From Isoetes taiwanensis (Eukaryota; Streptophyta; Lycopodiopsida; Isoetales; Isoetaceae): a stretch of DNA of 64,000 bases. Shown here piece by piece: positions 34,738-45,967 of this stretch (position 1 is the stretch's first letter; every line of letters starts with the position of its first letter). Both the position numbers and the translations under genes were made by a program. The notes under the pieces are model-generated. The model saw only the letters and a list, made by a program, of their open reading frames with translations, made no database searches and had not been told where the DNA came from. The stretch lies in contig JAJEKV010000057.1 in NCBI GenBank assembly GCA_021234155.1, positions 1,166,300 to 1,230,299 on the forward strand. Reading direction: 5' to 3'.

Positions 34738-34962
34738 AAGAAGAAGAAGAAGAAGAAGAGATTTTAACGTCACGCCACAAGGCAGCGTCCTATCGGACAT
34801 GTGACACTTTACAACACACCCAGATGGGTCCTGCCCCCACCACTTTACATTGCTGAAGTGGGTCCTTCCCCCACCAACTTTACATTGCATGGCCACTTTC
34901 ACAACGAGGCGTTGAACCCATGACCTTGGGTATGGCAGTTTAACGTCTTACCAAAGAAAGAA
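34738..34962 (-). mobile_element. tRNA-derived SINE with (TTC)n tail
   Basis: On the minus strand a pol III A box (TGGTAAGACG, 34953-34944) is followed about 25 nt later by a B box (GGGTTCAACGCC, about 34919-34908). The body contains a duplicated 35-bp phrase (aatgtaaagtggtgggggca and aatgtaaagttggtggggga) and ends in (TTC)n at 34758-34738. Together these are the parts of a plant tRNA-derived SINE. It encodes no protein; the 97-codon frame across it is incidental. Confidence 0.75.
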
Positions 34963-37285
34963 ACCTCTATTGGTGGCTGCGGCATGCAAACTTGGGCTTT
35001 CCGGCAAAAACATAAAAAAACAACAAGCGACTATATAAACACCACAACATATTTTCTGACACCAGCAAAATACGGTTTAGAAATATGAATACCCCTTGCC
35101 AAACCATATGTAATACCCTGCCCTTTCAATAATTAACAATTGCAAAAGATAATAACTGCGGAGGACAAAGGATTATTAGTTACTTTTTATGTGAACACAA
35201 AAAGTATGAAATAAGTAAATGAAGGCGGTGTATATTTCAATTATACATGCAGTGGAAGCCGATAAAAAAATGAATAAATGTTTAAGATGATGTTTATGAA
35301 GTGATGTCAACTCACACATCAGCCATGTACCTGACACAGATTTTTTGATGCAAAGAGCAGAAAAATAGTTCTTTGTGCAACGCTTTTTGAAACTTGAGTG
35401 TACAGATAGATGCAATGTCTTAGAGACAGAAAAAAGGATATGTTTTGTTCGAAAACCAGAGGCTTCATCTGAAAACAAAAATCTAGCTTAGAACGTTATC
35501 CTTCCTATGTAATTGAGTGTCCAATTTTTGTTCTCACTATTTTGTTCCTTAAAAATTCTTAAAAGATGACACGTTGCGTTGTAAGCATTTAAGGCAGATG
35601 AGGCATTTATGGCAGGGGATCTGCATCGGCATTTATGGGAGATATGGGGATCTGGATCTGCCTAGGTTTTGGTTTCGTGGCAGCCAGATTGCTATGGCGG
35701 AGCAGAGCAAACCTGCAGAAATTATTGGAGCGACATGCCGGTTTTACTTGAACCTAATTCATAGACTTCCGGCAGTGGGCTGCTGTATCTTTCTTTACTC
35801 ATACATCAGATTTGCGAAGTACCCAATATGCTGGCTTTAGTGTATTTTTTAAATCTGATTGCTTCTACTTGCAAACTGGGTCTTCTGGGGGCGGATCAGG
35901 CTTACTGGTAGAGCCGGTTTGGGGCTATATTGCGTAGGATTGTTTGCTTGGAGACAAAATCTGCCATAACTGATGAGGAAGAGGTGGCTGTCGGCTACTA
36001 CGGGGCTTGTATGCGGGAATGAAGCTTTGGGTTTACAGGTCCGGCCGGTTTTGCTCTGCCCAAAAGCTTGCTCCGGTCCATGTCTGCCAAGCAGCTATGG
36101 CGGATAGAAAAAGGGCTAGCACCTGCAGGAGAAACAGAGGGCCATCCCCTTCATTTGTTTTCTAGTCTGGCGAAAAAGAGCGACAGGTCTTGCCTTGCCC
36201 TTTCTTTTGCCTTTATTCCGGGCTATTTTCGGAAGCTTTGCACCTGCACTTGACATGTTAAATTCACATGCTGCTCACGCGCTCTATGCTTAGGCAAATG
36301 TTTAGGGGTGCTCACCTCTTCAACCATTAGTTAAGGCCATTAGTTATTTTATTTTTAGGGTTCAACAAAACTTATTTTTATCCCCACAACAATACCTCCC
36401 ATGGAACCACCTAGTTGATCTTTTTTGTATACTGGGTTATTTTGATATTTTGCTGTCCTGGGGGTGATGGTTTTTCGTTATTTGCCCCCAGCACCACAAG
36501 AGCTCAATCCAACATTAGGGTTAGAACAGTTGTTGGCATTCCTCATAAACTTTTTAACCTTTTGAATATTTGAAAGAATGCTTATAGACGTGGCAATACT
36601 AGTTTAAACCACCTGATTTACAACATTAGAAATGGAGGGTATATCTATTTGCTTCTCGAAAAAATTGGTGGTTTGGGAAATTCTGGTACTTGATGCTAAG
36701 GCAAGAAAGCAAGTGAAAAAATTTGATACAACATGCTGCAAATGTGTTGTTTATAAACCATGGTTAGTTAGAATGTAAGATCTTACGAAGTTGCTTCACA
36801 TCAATCTAGAATCACTTGGCCATTGCAGAAGAGAATGTTGGACGTTAACTGGGGTCCAACTGCGCAATTTTGAAAAAGAGAAATGTTCGCGGCGGCCTTG
36901 GCCGCCGCGATAAATTTCTTGTATAAATAATATAGAATCATGCATCCAAATTTTTGCTTTCTCAAACTGAACAAGCATTTATCACTTTAATAATAATAAC
37001 GTTAGATATTTCTCTTGCGTTGGCTTGTGCTATACTACCATTTGATGTTCATCTACATGAATACGTTATATTCAATGTAACATGGCGAATGTTTTGGAGA
37101 CCATAAATATCTAATGGTTAGACGCGGATAGTTTGAAAGACTTGCTATTAGATATTTCTCTTGGGTTTATTAGTCATGTAAATGAATATGTTATGTTCAA
37201 CTATATTGGTGAATACTTCTAGAGGTTGATATGGTGGTGCTCAGGGGGAGTGGCATTTCTCTACATGTATAATGCAGTTTTCCAT
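34963..37285. other. Intergenic stretch, no supported gene
   Basis: Short frames only. Visible structure: a GC-rich perfect hairpin at 36888-36909, and an imperfect tandem duplication of about 100 bp (37005-37105 and 37147-37235, sharing ttagatatttctcttg and atgaatacgttat or atgaatatgttat). The GC-richer block at 35640-36260 shows no recognisable coding motif. Confidence 0.5.
36888..36909. repeat. Perfect GC-rich hairpin
   Basis: CGCGGCGGCC-TT-GGCCGCCGCG forms a 10-bp all-GC stem with a 2-nt centre in otherwise AT-rich DNA. It may be the core of a small foldback element or a CpG-dense regulatory site. Nothing else around it supports either reading. Confidence 0.6.
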
Positions 37286-37287
37286 TC

Positions 37288-37440
37288 CTCTAGGGGGGCA
37301 AACCCTCGCTCATGTAAGTTTCTGGCATATTCTAAGTATATGCTGGAATATGCCTATGATATGCCAGAAACCGCTCCAAACCTATTGTTGCCTGTACACT
37401 AGCGGTTGCCAGTGTTGCTGGGCAGCCAGTGTGGAAATTA
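37288..37440 (+). repeat. Dispersed repeat, copy 1
   Basis: Shares an ordered set of phrases with 59686-59842: gggggcaaaccc, gttcatgt or gctcatgt, tggcatattc, tatatgc, atatgccaga, tccaaaccta, gttgcctgta and aggcagtcg or gggcagcca. Identity is about 75-80 percent by eye with small indels. No coding content. It is probably part of an old non-autonomous element. Confidence 0.6.
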
Positions 37441-37675
37441 GCTAACTAGCATCGCTATGGTTTGAGGAGAGCTGGACGAAGTAGTCAAATTAAATGGAGA
37501 TGAAAGTCGAAAGCTTGCAAATACAAATGCATCTTGCTCTTGCCTGGGAATGCCACTTTGAAACACGGTCTGAACCTGACATTTCTTAATTGCATCTTTA
37601 ACTCTTAGCGTTCTCTATTAGTTTTATTTTCCCTCTTTGATAAATCATGCTTGCCTTGATTTCGTTTCTAAGGCA

Positions 37676-37703
37676 TACAACAAGATTGCGTATTAAACGG
37701 GAG
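37676..37703 (+). repeat. Left terminal inverted repeat of the methyltransferase transposon
   Basis: It pairs with 45988-46015, ending inward in ATTAAACGGGAG. Five of 28 positions differ, so the element is not very young or the ends tolerate drift. Confidence 0.7.
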
Positions 37704-38046
37704 CAAATCATTGAAACGAGAGCAAAAGGAATATTCCTCAAAGATTCCCTTTTTTTACAAAAAGGGGGTAAAACGAGGTTAAAAAGAAAATTTTGCATGA
37801 AATTCTATTTTGACCCCAAATGACTAATTTTTTTGTGCAACGAAAGAATTGACTTTTTTAAAGTGTCACTTTTCTCAGCAAATAGAATGTTCTTAAAGTA
37901 TGTTTTAAGAGAGAAACTCTAATTTCAGAGGATAAAATATTTAACAAAGAATTGAAGTAAGTCTGTAACTGAAACTGTAGTATTTTCAAAATTTGAAGAT
38001 AGAATCTTCATATTCACATGCAAAATTTACAGTCTTTTTCTAAGAC

Positions 38047-41000
38047 TCAGTTATGTGCAAAAGTGTGAGGAGTGATGAGAGAGGGATCCAGGACGTCATC
38101 ATATTCATTTATGCCATCCTCATCACCTTCACTTCTTTCACTGTCACTCGAGGAAGTGCTTGAGTTATCTTCCTCATCACTATCAACAGATGGTGAAGCA
38201 TTGCCACCACCTTCTTCATCATCTTCTTCGTAATTACAAGCTTTTTTAAGCAAATTGATAGTCCTCTGGCGTAGACGATTGTCAGATTTTAATTTAAAAT
38301 CATAGCACAATATAGTCATGTCATTAAGGTTCAGCTCGTCCCTACAACCCACCTTCTTGGACTTTCTCCCTTTTCCTTGGCTTCTCATTTCTAACTCATA
38401 TCTACCTTCAAAAGCATTTTCTGAGCGTGTTGGAAGCCAATGAATCTTGAGTTTAGTGACTAAGCCTTCCTCCTTGACCGTGTCAAGCACTTTTGCTATC
38501 CAGAAAGGCCGACCTTTGTCATCTTCCTCAGTTGGAAGAGCAATTAGCATAACTTTGGTAATTTCTGTGATATTACCTTGAGGCTCATTCCTGCGTCTTG
38601 GTCCGAGGTACATGACTCGATCCTCCTCGTCTTCTACTGCAGGTGCAAATGTAGCATTGCTTGGACCTGTTTGGTGCTGGGGTTGATAGAAGGTGTTAGG
38701 CCATTGAAATGGTTCTTGCAACTGTCTTAGAGCTATATTTTGTACAACAATTTTCTGTTCGAGAAAGAAATTACTCACATCCGATCTTCTTCTAAGAAGT
38801 ACTTAAAGCCTGAGGAAATTCTATTTTCAATGGCTTTTAAGGATGACTCTGGGGTACTTTTCTTCTGCTTGGACTCCTTAGGATTTTTGAGAGGAAGTTG
38901 CTCAGCACGTTCTGTGAAGGAAGTGTCTGGAATATATTTAAGGAAGCGTAATCCCTCTGATGGACTCCAGTCCTTAGTTGTGGTATACTTCTTCCCCTGT
39001 AAGAAGCTTTGGCCATCCTTCAAGTAGAACTTGATGTGATGTTGAAAGGTGAGATTATTCAACTTGTTCACAGCTTGTTCTCTGTTTGAACGTTGAGAGA
39101 AAACAAACTCTCTGAAATCAGCAGTCTCTTTAAGAAGATCGACCACTGGAGTAGGAGTGTAAGAATCTTCAATAATTCGAACTAAAAGCGGGGAAGACGT
39201 AAAGCCTTCTTCCTTCTAAGGCGCACATTTAAAATCTCTTTGAACATTTGGTCAATCTGATCATGAGTGTGGCCTACAAGTAAGAAACCAAGCTTCACTT
39301 TTCTAAAGATCCCTAGCTCCACTAACATGGCACAGTACGCAAAGAGTGTTTGATTCTTATTCTCCCTTGTAGTGTTGTCAAGTTGCAGATAAAACACTGG
39401 TGGTAATTGCTCTTGCTCGCACAGAACCTTGTTAAGAATTGTAATTGTGAGGTTCGGGTCACCATGCAAGTTTGGATACGTCAAAAATACTTTGCACTTT
39501 AGACTTCCTTTGAAGACCATAGCTCCTACAAGGTGGACCTTAACAAAACATTCCTCTGGCACATCTTTAGGAATGTTCAAGAAATGTGGTAGAGTTTTTT
39601 TTTTTTTTTTTGGTCCATTCCATCAATCACAACAGACATATGTATTGCGGTGGGACGTTCAAGAGCTTTTTTTTACGTGCTTGGCAAGCTTTTTTCTCTC
39701 TGGCCGCTTGTTGTTCACGATCCGGCAAGGTTACATTTGCACAATATCTATAGAAGAAATCAGGTCAAAGCATTTTCTTTAAAACAAGTGAGGGATTGGA
39801 GAACGTGAGCTTACTTCTTTCGACCTCTGTCTTTGCAGTTTCTCGTTGACTCTTTAATTCTGCACACCTTGAGCAAACAGACATTCTATGTAATCTGGGA
39901 ATTTTCACAAGACCGAATTCACTTTTTCACATCACGGTGAAGTGTGAGTAAGAGATGTGTCAAGCCGAAAGTGCAAGTCTCTTTGTACTCATTAAAAACA
40001 TCTTTTGGTGATGTTATCGGTTAAATGATACATGTTCTTTGTTAGGTAGCTTCTCACATGTTTCTCTGAAATATTTCTCCATCCATGACACAGCAGCAAG
40101 GGCATGCATGGTTACAACTCTTCTTGGTCCACAATGATCATCGATTGCTGGATTTTTGTCCAGTCTTTTATGTATTCTAGACATTCTGGTGGACCCTAAA
40201 CGGTGGACAACCATAAAACATTTCTGGCAAACTTCTTCACGGTTAATGTAGTGCAAGAAGATGTTGCGGTCTGGTCTTACATGATAAGCTAAGTAGGCAT
40301 TCTGGTCTGCCAATGTCATGGAACTGTAGTTGTCTCTAACTGCTCGTAATTTAGCCATGTTAAATCTGTTAATGCAACCCAATGAGCAGCATTTAGTTCT
40401 CAAGAGTTTCCTCATTTTGTGTTCATCCATAAGATTTCTTCTTCTTACAGAGGAGCACGCCCTCAAACCAAAATCCACCTTGAATTTCTTTGAAGATTGG
40501 CTGGAGAACATGTAATCTCTTTGTTCCTCGTTGGGGTTTTCATCTTCTGATGAAACTTCTACTCTGGGGGTGACTTCCTCTGTCCTGAGTGGTGTGGTTG
40601 TAGAGGAAAACAGACCACGTGAAGTTGTTCCCGGAAAAGGCGGTGGTACAGTGTTAAAGGATGGTGATGGCCCATAAGAGGTTGTGGCATCAGCTGTTCT
40701 TGTACCATCTTGAAAAGGAGTTCTTGCAAACATCTCCTTTAGAGCGGACTGGAATTCTGCAAAGCCATGTGTCACAACCGTTGTGTGAAGAGGAGTGCAT
40801 GCTGGAGCGTCGTCCTCAATTGTGTTGAAGTCCTGGTGAGAGAAATTGTAGTGAATCTCACAGGCTTCTTTACTTTCTGTGTTCCTTGTATGTTTGAATG
40901 AAGGGGGCGAAGCTACAAACAGGGGGGGAGGGGTAAGCTTGTTCTTGAACACCCATTGTTGTGGAGCTTCTGTAGGTCCCGGGGATGGAACAAAGGGTGG

Positions 41001-41228
41001 TGGCAACATGCTCCGAACAGGACTTGGTGACGGTTGGAAGGGTGGTGGAAGTCTGTTACGTGCTGCACTCGGTGTGTCTTCGAGAAGCAACAACGATGAA
41101 GTAGAGGTAGGAGCCGGAGAATGCCGGTCTTCAGTTGAAATAACGTTGTTCCCAAGCGTGTCCTCAGAACTTGACGAGTTTGAGACAACAAAAGGTGGTG
41201 GAAGCTTGTTCACGAAGCAGTTTGTCAT
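38047..41228 (-). pseudogene. DUF7869-like protein, presumed transposase (frameshifted as assembled)
   Basis: The first part (41228-40014) has a Pro-rich tail with LPPPF repeats. A Cys-rich block follows (LRTKCCSLGCINRFN; EEVCQKCFMVVHRLG; STRMSRIHKRLD) typical of the N-terminal zinc region in this family. Further on come KIPRLHRMSVCSRCAELK (about 39900) and SVVIDGMDQKK (about 39625). The core (39580-39182) contains PPVFYLQLDNTTRENKNQ and LGFLLVGHTHDQIDQMF. DGMD, QLDN and GHTHxxID are spaced like an RNase H-fold D-D-H/D triad. The C-terminal part (38778-38047) holds a PFWIAKVLDTV ... KIHWLP segment like a chromo/BAH-type fold and an acidic tail. An intron lies near 39180-39147, and there are one-base breaks in A or T runs near 39600 and 39940. 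A DDE-type transposase role is inferred. Confidence 0.72.
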
Positions 41229-41614
41229 TTTAACAACTGCAAAATAGTAAAGAGATTTGAGAAACCTTCTGTAGTGCAGAGCTTTTCTTATTCCCGAATA
41301 CACGCCCACGTAGTACAAGTCGAAGTTTCAGTACTAATCAAGTGAAAGTCAAAATAAAAGCTATTCTGGAATAGACAGGAGTAGGATAATAGTGCCAAAC
41401 GTATTCCGCTTCACATAGGAACAATGCAAGACGAAAATGATACCTTTAAAAGGAAATTATTCCGCCTTCAGTTGCGTATTCCAGTCTCCAAGCTCAAGTC
41501 GCCAGCGCTAGCGCCTTCGATTAAAATATTCAAAGACTGTATTCCGATCGACATAGAGAAAAATAGAAAGGTGAGTAAGAAAGTACAACGTACAATCATT
41601 TGTGTGCTTGTTTG

Positions 41615-41900
41615 TTATTCCCGAATACACTATCGCCTTCACTCGAAGGCGAAAGTGTATTCCGGAAGTGTATTCCGGAATACACTTTCGCCCGAGTGAA
41701 AAGCGAAGGTGTATTAGGAATACATTAAAATTTCGATTTTCGTGAAAGTGTATTCGAATACAATCTTTGGTTTTACACCCTTAGGCGAAAGTGTATTTCC
41801 GGAATACACTTTCGCCTAAGGGTGTAAGCCAAAGTGTATTCCGGAATACACTTTCGCCTTCACGCGAAGTCGAAAGTGTATTCCGGAATACACTTTCCAC
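41615..41900. repeat. Palindrome array in intron 1 of the methyltransferase gene (CGAAAG type)
   Basis: Four to five near-perfect palindromes share the core GTGTATTCCGGAATACAC and are extended by GGCGAAA on one side and TTTCGCC on the other, giving up to 32 bp of perfect dyad symmetry (41668-41692, 41784-41816, 41831-41858, 41869-41898). One carries an extra T in the core and one is mixed (CCAAAG on the left arm). All lie between the GTGAGT donor at 41571 and the acceptor at 42119. Confidence 0.88.
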
Positions 41901-43873
41901 TTCTGGGTTTGAAAGGTCTATTCTTGCGCTATTTTTAGGTTTTTTTCGGTTTTTAGACTTGTTTAAGCCTGTTTTTGTGGCAAGGTTGCGCTCTTGTTTT
42001 TGCCTTTTTGTCTTGTTTTTTTACTATTTTTGTCTTTTGTTTAAGACATTTTGTATTCTGGAATAGTTTCTGCCACTGTTTTTACTAAAAAAGTCGTGTT
42101 TAAACATAAATGTGTACAGGCAAGAAGGCAGCAAGAAACATCAGAAGAAGACCATCAGACTCAGCCAAGAAACCGCACCCACAGAGACGTGTTGATGACA
42201 CTTCTGCGCCTGCTATTTACGAGAACTTCCAAACTCAGTGGTTCTTCACAAGGGGTACAGCTGGAAAGTACAGCACCCTTACTTTCTTACATGTCTGTCG
42301 GAGCCCTGGTGCAAAAAGGTACGATGACAGAGAATTTGTCTGCATGGGCACCATACAAGCTGTGAGTGATGTAGCTGGGGAGTCAGGACAGAGAGGGAGA
42401 CTGTCCTTTGCGACGTCCCAAGGTTTCATTCATGTTGATGAAGCCTTTTTTAGAATTGTCAAAGTGAACCGCCGCAACTTTACAAGTATGTGTCGCACTA
42501 CATCAACAAAAAACCGCTCAGTGTGATAATCAATGAGATTCGAAGCACAACAAGCGAAAACTTCACTTACAGCGAGTCCGAGCAGGGGGAAGAGGAAGAT
42601 CATGGGAGTCCTTCAGTGAGCCCATCAGGGAGCCCATCAGGGGGGTCATCAGATGGAGGGTCCCAAGAACAAGATGCAGATGTTCCGCCAGTGCCGCCAA
42701 AGAAACAAAGCAGGCCAAGAGCCACCGTAGCAGCTAAGGAACCAAAGAAGCGGAAGGTACAGCAGCTTGATGTTGCTGAAATCACCGAGGAACAACAAAA
42801 CGAAGAAGGGAAAGGGCAAGGCTCCTGGGGTTGCCATTAAAGAAAAGAAAGTGGATAAGACCTCAGAGAGGATGGAACAAATAAATCTTAACAAGTATGT
42901 TCAAGGGGTAATATACTTGCCAGTAACATCCATGAGGTTGCCACCGAAGAATGAAGCTGGTGAGCGCCCCCTTCAGGTTCGAAAAATCTATGTTGACCAT
43001 TTAAGAAATTTGAAGGACAGAATAAGGAGCAACCCCAATGCCCATGTTGCTCCAATTGTTGTTCTTGTTGACAGAACCCAGTGCATGGACCCCAAGGACT
43101 ACGACAGAGAAAATGCAGACACTTACATGCACTATGTCCTTGGGGGAAACCACAGTTTCAAAGCAAGGAGACAGTTATACAAAGAAAAAAACAACCCAAG
43201 ATATCTCTCTGTGCTCTGCGCTGTTTATTGTGGCCTGACAGACGAAGAAGCCAAAATCGTTGCCAACACGCACAATGCTGACAACGAATATAAGCTGAAA
43301 ATGAGCTTTGTGGACAAAATCAGGTTCATGCACAGGGAATATATGATATTCAAAGAAAAATATGGAGATGATTTGAAGAAACCACAATACTCATTGGAAC
43401 TAAAGGAAGCGTGTGCTGTGGAGTGCTGCCTCAAATACGACGAGGCTAACAAACGGTAGTCTCTAATACCACACGACAACTGGTTCCAGCTAGCCTTCAG
43501 AGATGGCAGAGTAAGTTGTTTTTGTATTCTGGAATACCCCTGCAGCCCTCCCACTGATATCGCTTTCTTCTCTCCAGATTTGGGACCTCCAAAACGAAAT
43601 ATTCACCATGTTCGAGCGTGGTGATTTGAAAAGCAAAGGAAAGGTCTCCGAAAAGAAAAAAGGATCTGACGTCCCCAAAAAGGAAATGACAATCATTGTG
43701 TGGCGAGAAATGCAGGGCTTCACAGATATGGATATACTAGAAAGGCTACTGCAAAAGGTTGTCGATAAAGAATTTACACTCGAAGAAATGTCCAAGGAGC
43801 TCCACAAGTAAGAACGCCACTTTGTTTTTTGTTTGGTAGGGAGAGAAGTGTAGTTCGAAAAACACTGGCTTAC

Positions 43874-44113
43874 ACGCGAAAGCCAAAGTGTATTCCGGAA
43901 TACACTTTGGCTCACACGAAAGCCAAAGTGTATCGGAATACACTTTGGCTTTCGTGTGTGAGCCAAAGTGTATTGTGGAATACACTTTGGCCCTCACGCG
44001 AAAGCCAAAGTGTACACTTTGACTCACACACGAAAGCCAAAGTGTATTCATTCCGGAATACACTTTGGCTTTCGTGTGTGAGCCAAAGTGTATTCCGGAA
44101 TACACTTTGGCTT
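43874..44113. repeat. Palindrome array in intron 3 of the methyltransferase gene (CCAAAG type)
   Basis: About six units with the same TATTCCGGAATA core are flanked here by AGCCAAAGTG and CACTTTGGCT and separated by spacers (cacacgaa, ttcgtgtgtgag) that are themselves inverted. Some units are damaged (tatcggaata, tattgtggaata, tattcattccggaata). The array starts 67 bp after the 43807 donor and ends 80 bp before the 44195 exon. Confidence 0.9.
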
Positions 44114-45967
44114 GGCTTACAGTTTTTTGAATAGTTCTTTCTTGTTGCTTTCCTTTTTAGTTTTCTTCCTTCTAACGTTTGTGTGGTATTACAGCCAGAA
44201 AAATGTCATCACATGTCAAACCTGCTTAATGGAACAATTAAATGTTGACAGCTGGGAAAGGTGCAAAGAGCTTTATCCTGTCGCAACCTCAGACGAAAGG
44301 ATTGTCCAGTATGCCTCAAATTTTGAAGGCTGGGTATGTTGATTTGTTTTTTATATTGTTGTTTTTATTGTTACTAAGACGTTCTTTTTTGCAGAGCAAA
44401 AAGAAAAACAAAGACCTGCCGGAGGGCTTCATGCACTTGGTCAGGACAGCGCGAGAAGAGAGGACGCTGGCGGACAGACGTGTTCTGGATTCTGAGCCCT
44501 CCGATTACGAAAGGTTTACAATGTTCGATCAAAATAACCTATAATCTATTGTACACGGTGATTGCACCAAATTACCCGAATCAATAAAGTCCCAAGATTT
44601 TACCTTGGTAATAGTTGACCTTCCATATGGATTCAAGCTCAAAGACAGCCGCTACGACGACCAGCCATTTAAAAACTCTGAGTTTAATGCTTTCGTTGAC
44701 GGCATAAAGCAGATTACCACGGCAAAACATTGGAGGTTGGTCGTATTTCACTCAAGCATGCAATCCGGCCTTGTGGAAGCTGGTTTTAAAAATCATTTTG
44801 GTTCCCCTACGCAAGCTGGTTATGAAAACATGGTTTGGTAAGCACTTATTCTGGAATACATATGTCCTTATATTTGTTTTAAGTTCTTTTCCTTTTAGTA
44901 ACACCTGCGAGCAATGTTAGGAGTTTCTATTCCGGAATACGTTTCCTTCGGCTGTACTTAAATCCTCTTTTCTTTTTTTTGTTCTTAAGGACAAAACAAA
45001 TATAAATTACCATGGCGGAGGCCCTAGATTGTTGAGTAAAGTCGAATATCTCCACGTCGCTTATTGGAGTTTTGATGGGAAACGTACAATGGAACACTTC
45101 AACACAGCAGTGTGTCAGAACTTTTCGAACGTGTTGGAGTTTCCAGCGGTTTTGCAGAAGCTGCAGGACCCTAGTGCACAAGGAAGAATAGTGAATCACT
45201 ATCAGAAGCCACAGAAGTTGATTAACCATCTTTTGGACATGTTCTCACGTCCAGGAGATTGGGTGCTCGACGCATTTTCTGGCTCTGGTACAACTATTGC
45301 TTGTGCACTAAAAAGGGTCGTAACTGTGTATCAATTGATATTGATAAGGAGGCTGTCAGTTTCATTAAAATGAGACTTGCTGCTTTACCAACTCTACCAG
45401 ACGAGAATCAAGAGTTGGGGGCAAAGTCTAATTCTGATTTTGCTAAGATGACATCATCGGAAATACAGCCTCCCTTTACAAGCTCCTTAGATGACGAAGC
45501 TACTTTTGCAAAGTTGAAAGAAGTAGCTCTTGCTGCCATACCGGAATCAACTACTGACACTGAGAAGCCTAAGTCACCAGAAAACGGTGAGAAGATACAA
45601 ACCGACCAAGCAGAGAGCAGTAAGAAAAATGAAGAAGACTACAATTTAGATCTCTGACGGACCTTTTGCTGTGGTTAATTACTGATATTTATTATTGATT
45701 GCCATTACTGATGTAACAAAAAAACAGTAAAGAAATTATTATTGTTATTTTTACTAAATTTGTGTTTTTTTATACATCCACCTACAAATAATTTTGTACT
45801 CATGTCTCAATTTTGCTATTTTCACGTGCTTCACTCCAAAAACGAGAGACGTGTCCAAAAAATACCCCAAAACTAGGCCCAAAAAAAAACTGATACTCCT
45901 GAAACTTTAAACCTCTCTTAAAAAAGCCCACTTTTTAGAATGACGTGTTTTTTCAAAAGGAATCTTT

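Larger units (their letters stand above)
41424..45657 (+). pseudogene. ParB-like/beta-class DNA methyltransferase fusion (broken as assembled)
   Basis: Exons: 41424-41570 (strong donor AAAG/GTGAGT), 42120-43510, 43578-43807, 44195-44333, 44395-44837, 45000-45657, about 950 aa. The order is an unknown N-terminal domain (FQTQWFFTRG ... HVDEAFFRIVKV), an acidic linker with the nuclear signal PKKRKV (42740), a ParB/Srx-like domain (YVQGVIYLPVTSMRLPP, PIVVLVD, YVLGGNHSFKARRQLY, 42890-43170), a helical segment, then a methyltransferase: HGDCTKLPESI, catalytic LVIVDLPYGF (44608), QKPQKLINHLLDMFSRPGDW, LDAFSGSGTTIACAL (SAM motif I) and GRNCVSIDIDKEA. Motif IV before motif I means beta class, which makes m6A or m4C. 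Breaks: in-frame TAG 43457 and TAA 44542, one-base shifts in homopolymers near 42480, 42800, 45005 and 45312, and a phase mismatch at exon 1. Confidence 0.8.

Noticed and set aside
42600-42894. Minus-strand frames opposite the ParB-methyltransferase linker
   Set aside because: They are shadows of the acidic/Pro-rich linker and NLS on the plus strand; composition is Cys/Phe/Leu-biased and no splice context fits.
41615-44113. CRISPR-like array
   Set aside because: The units are perfect palindromes with short, related spacers within introns of a eukaryotic gene; no unique spacers or cas genes.
43457-44544. Genetic-code reassignment of UAA/UAG
   Set aside because: FAH ends in TAA and the oxygenase in TAA at the family-expected positions, and the CACTA remnant has a TGA where Trp is expected, so ordinary mutation or sequence error is simpler.
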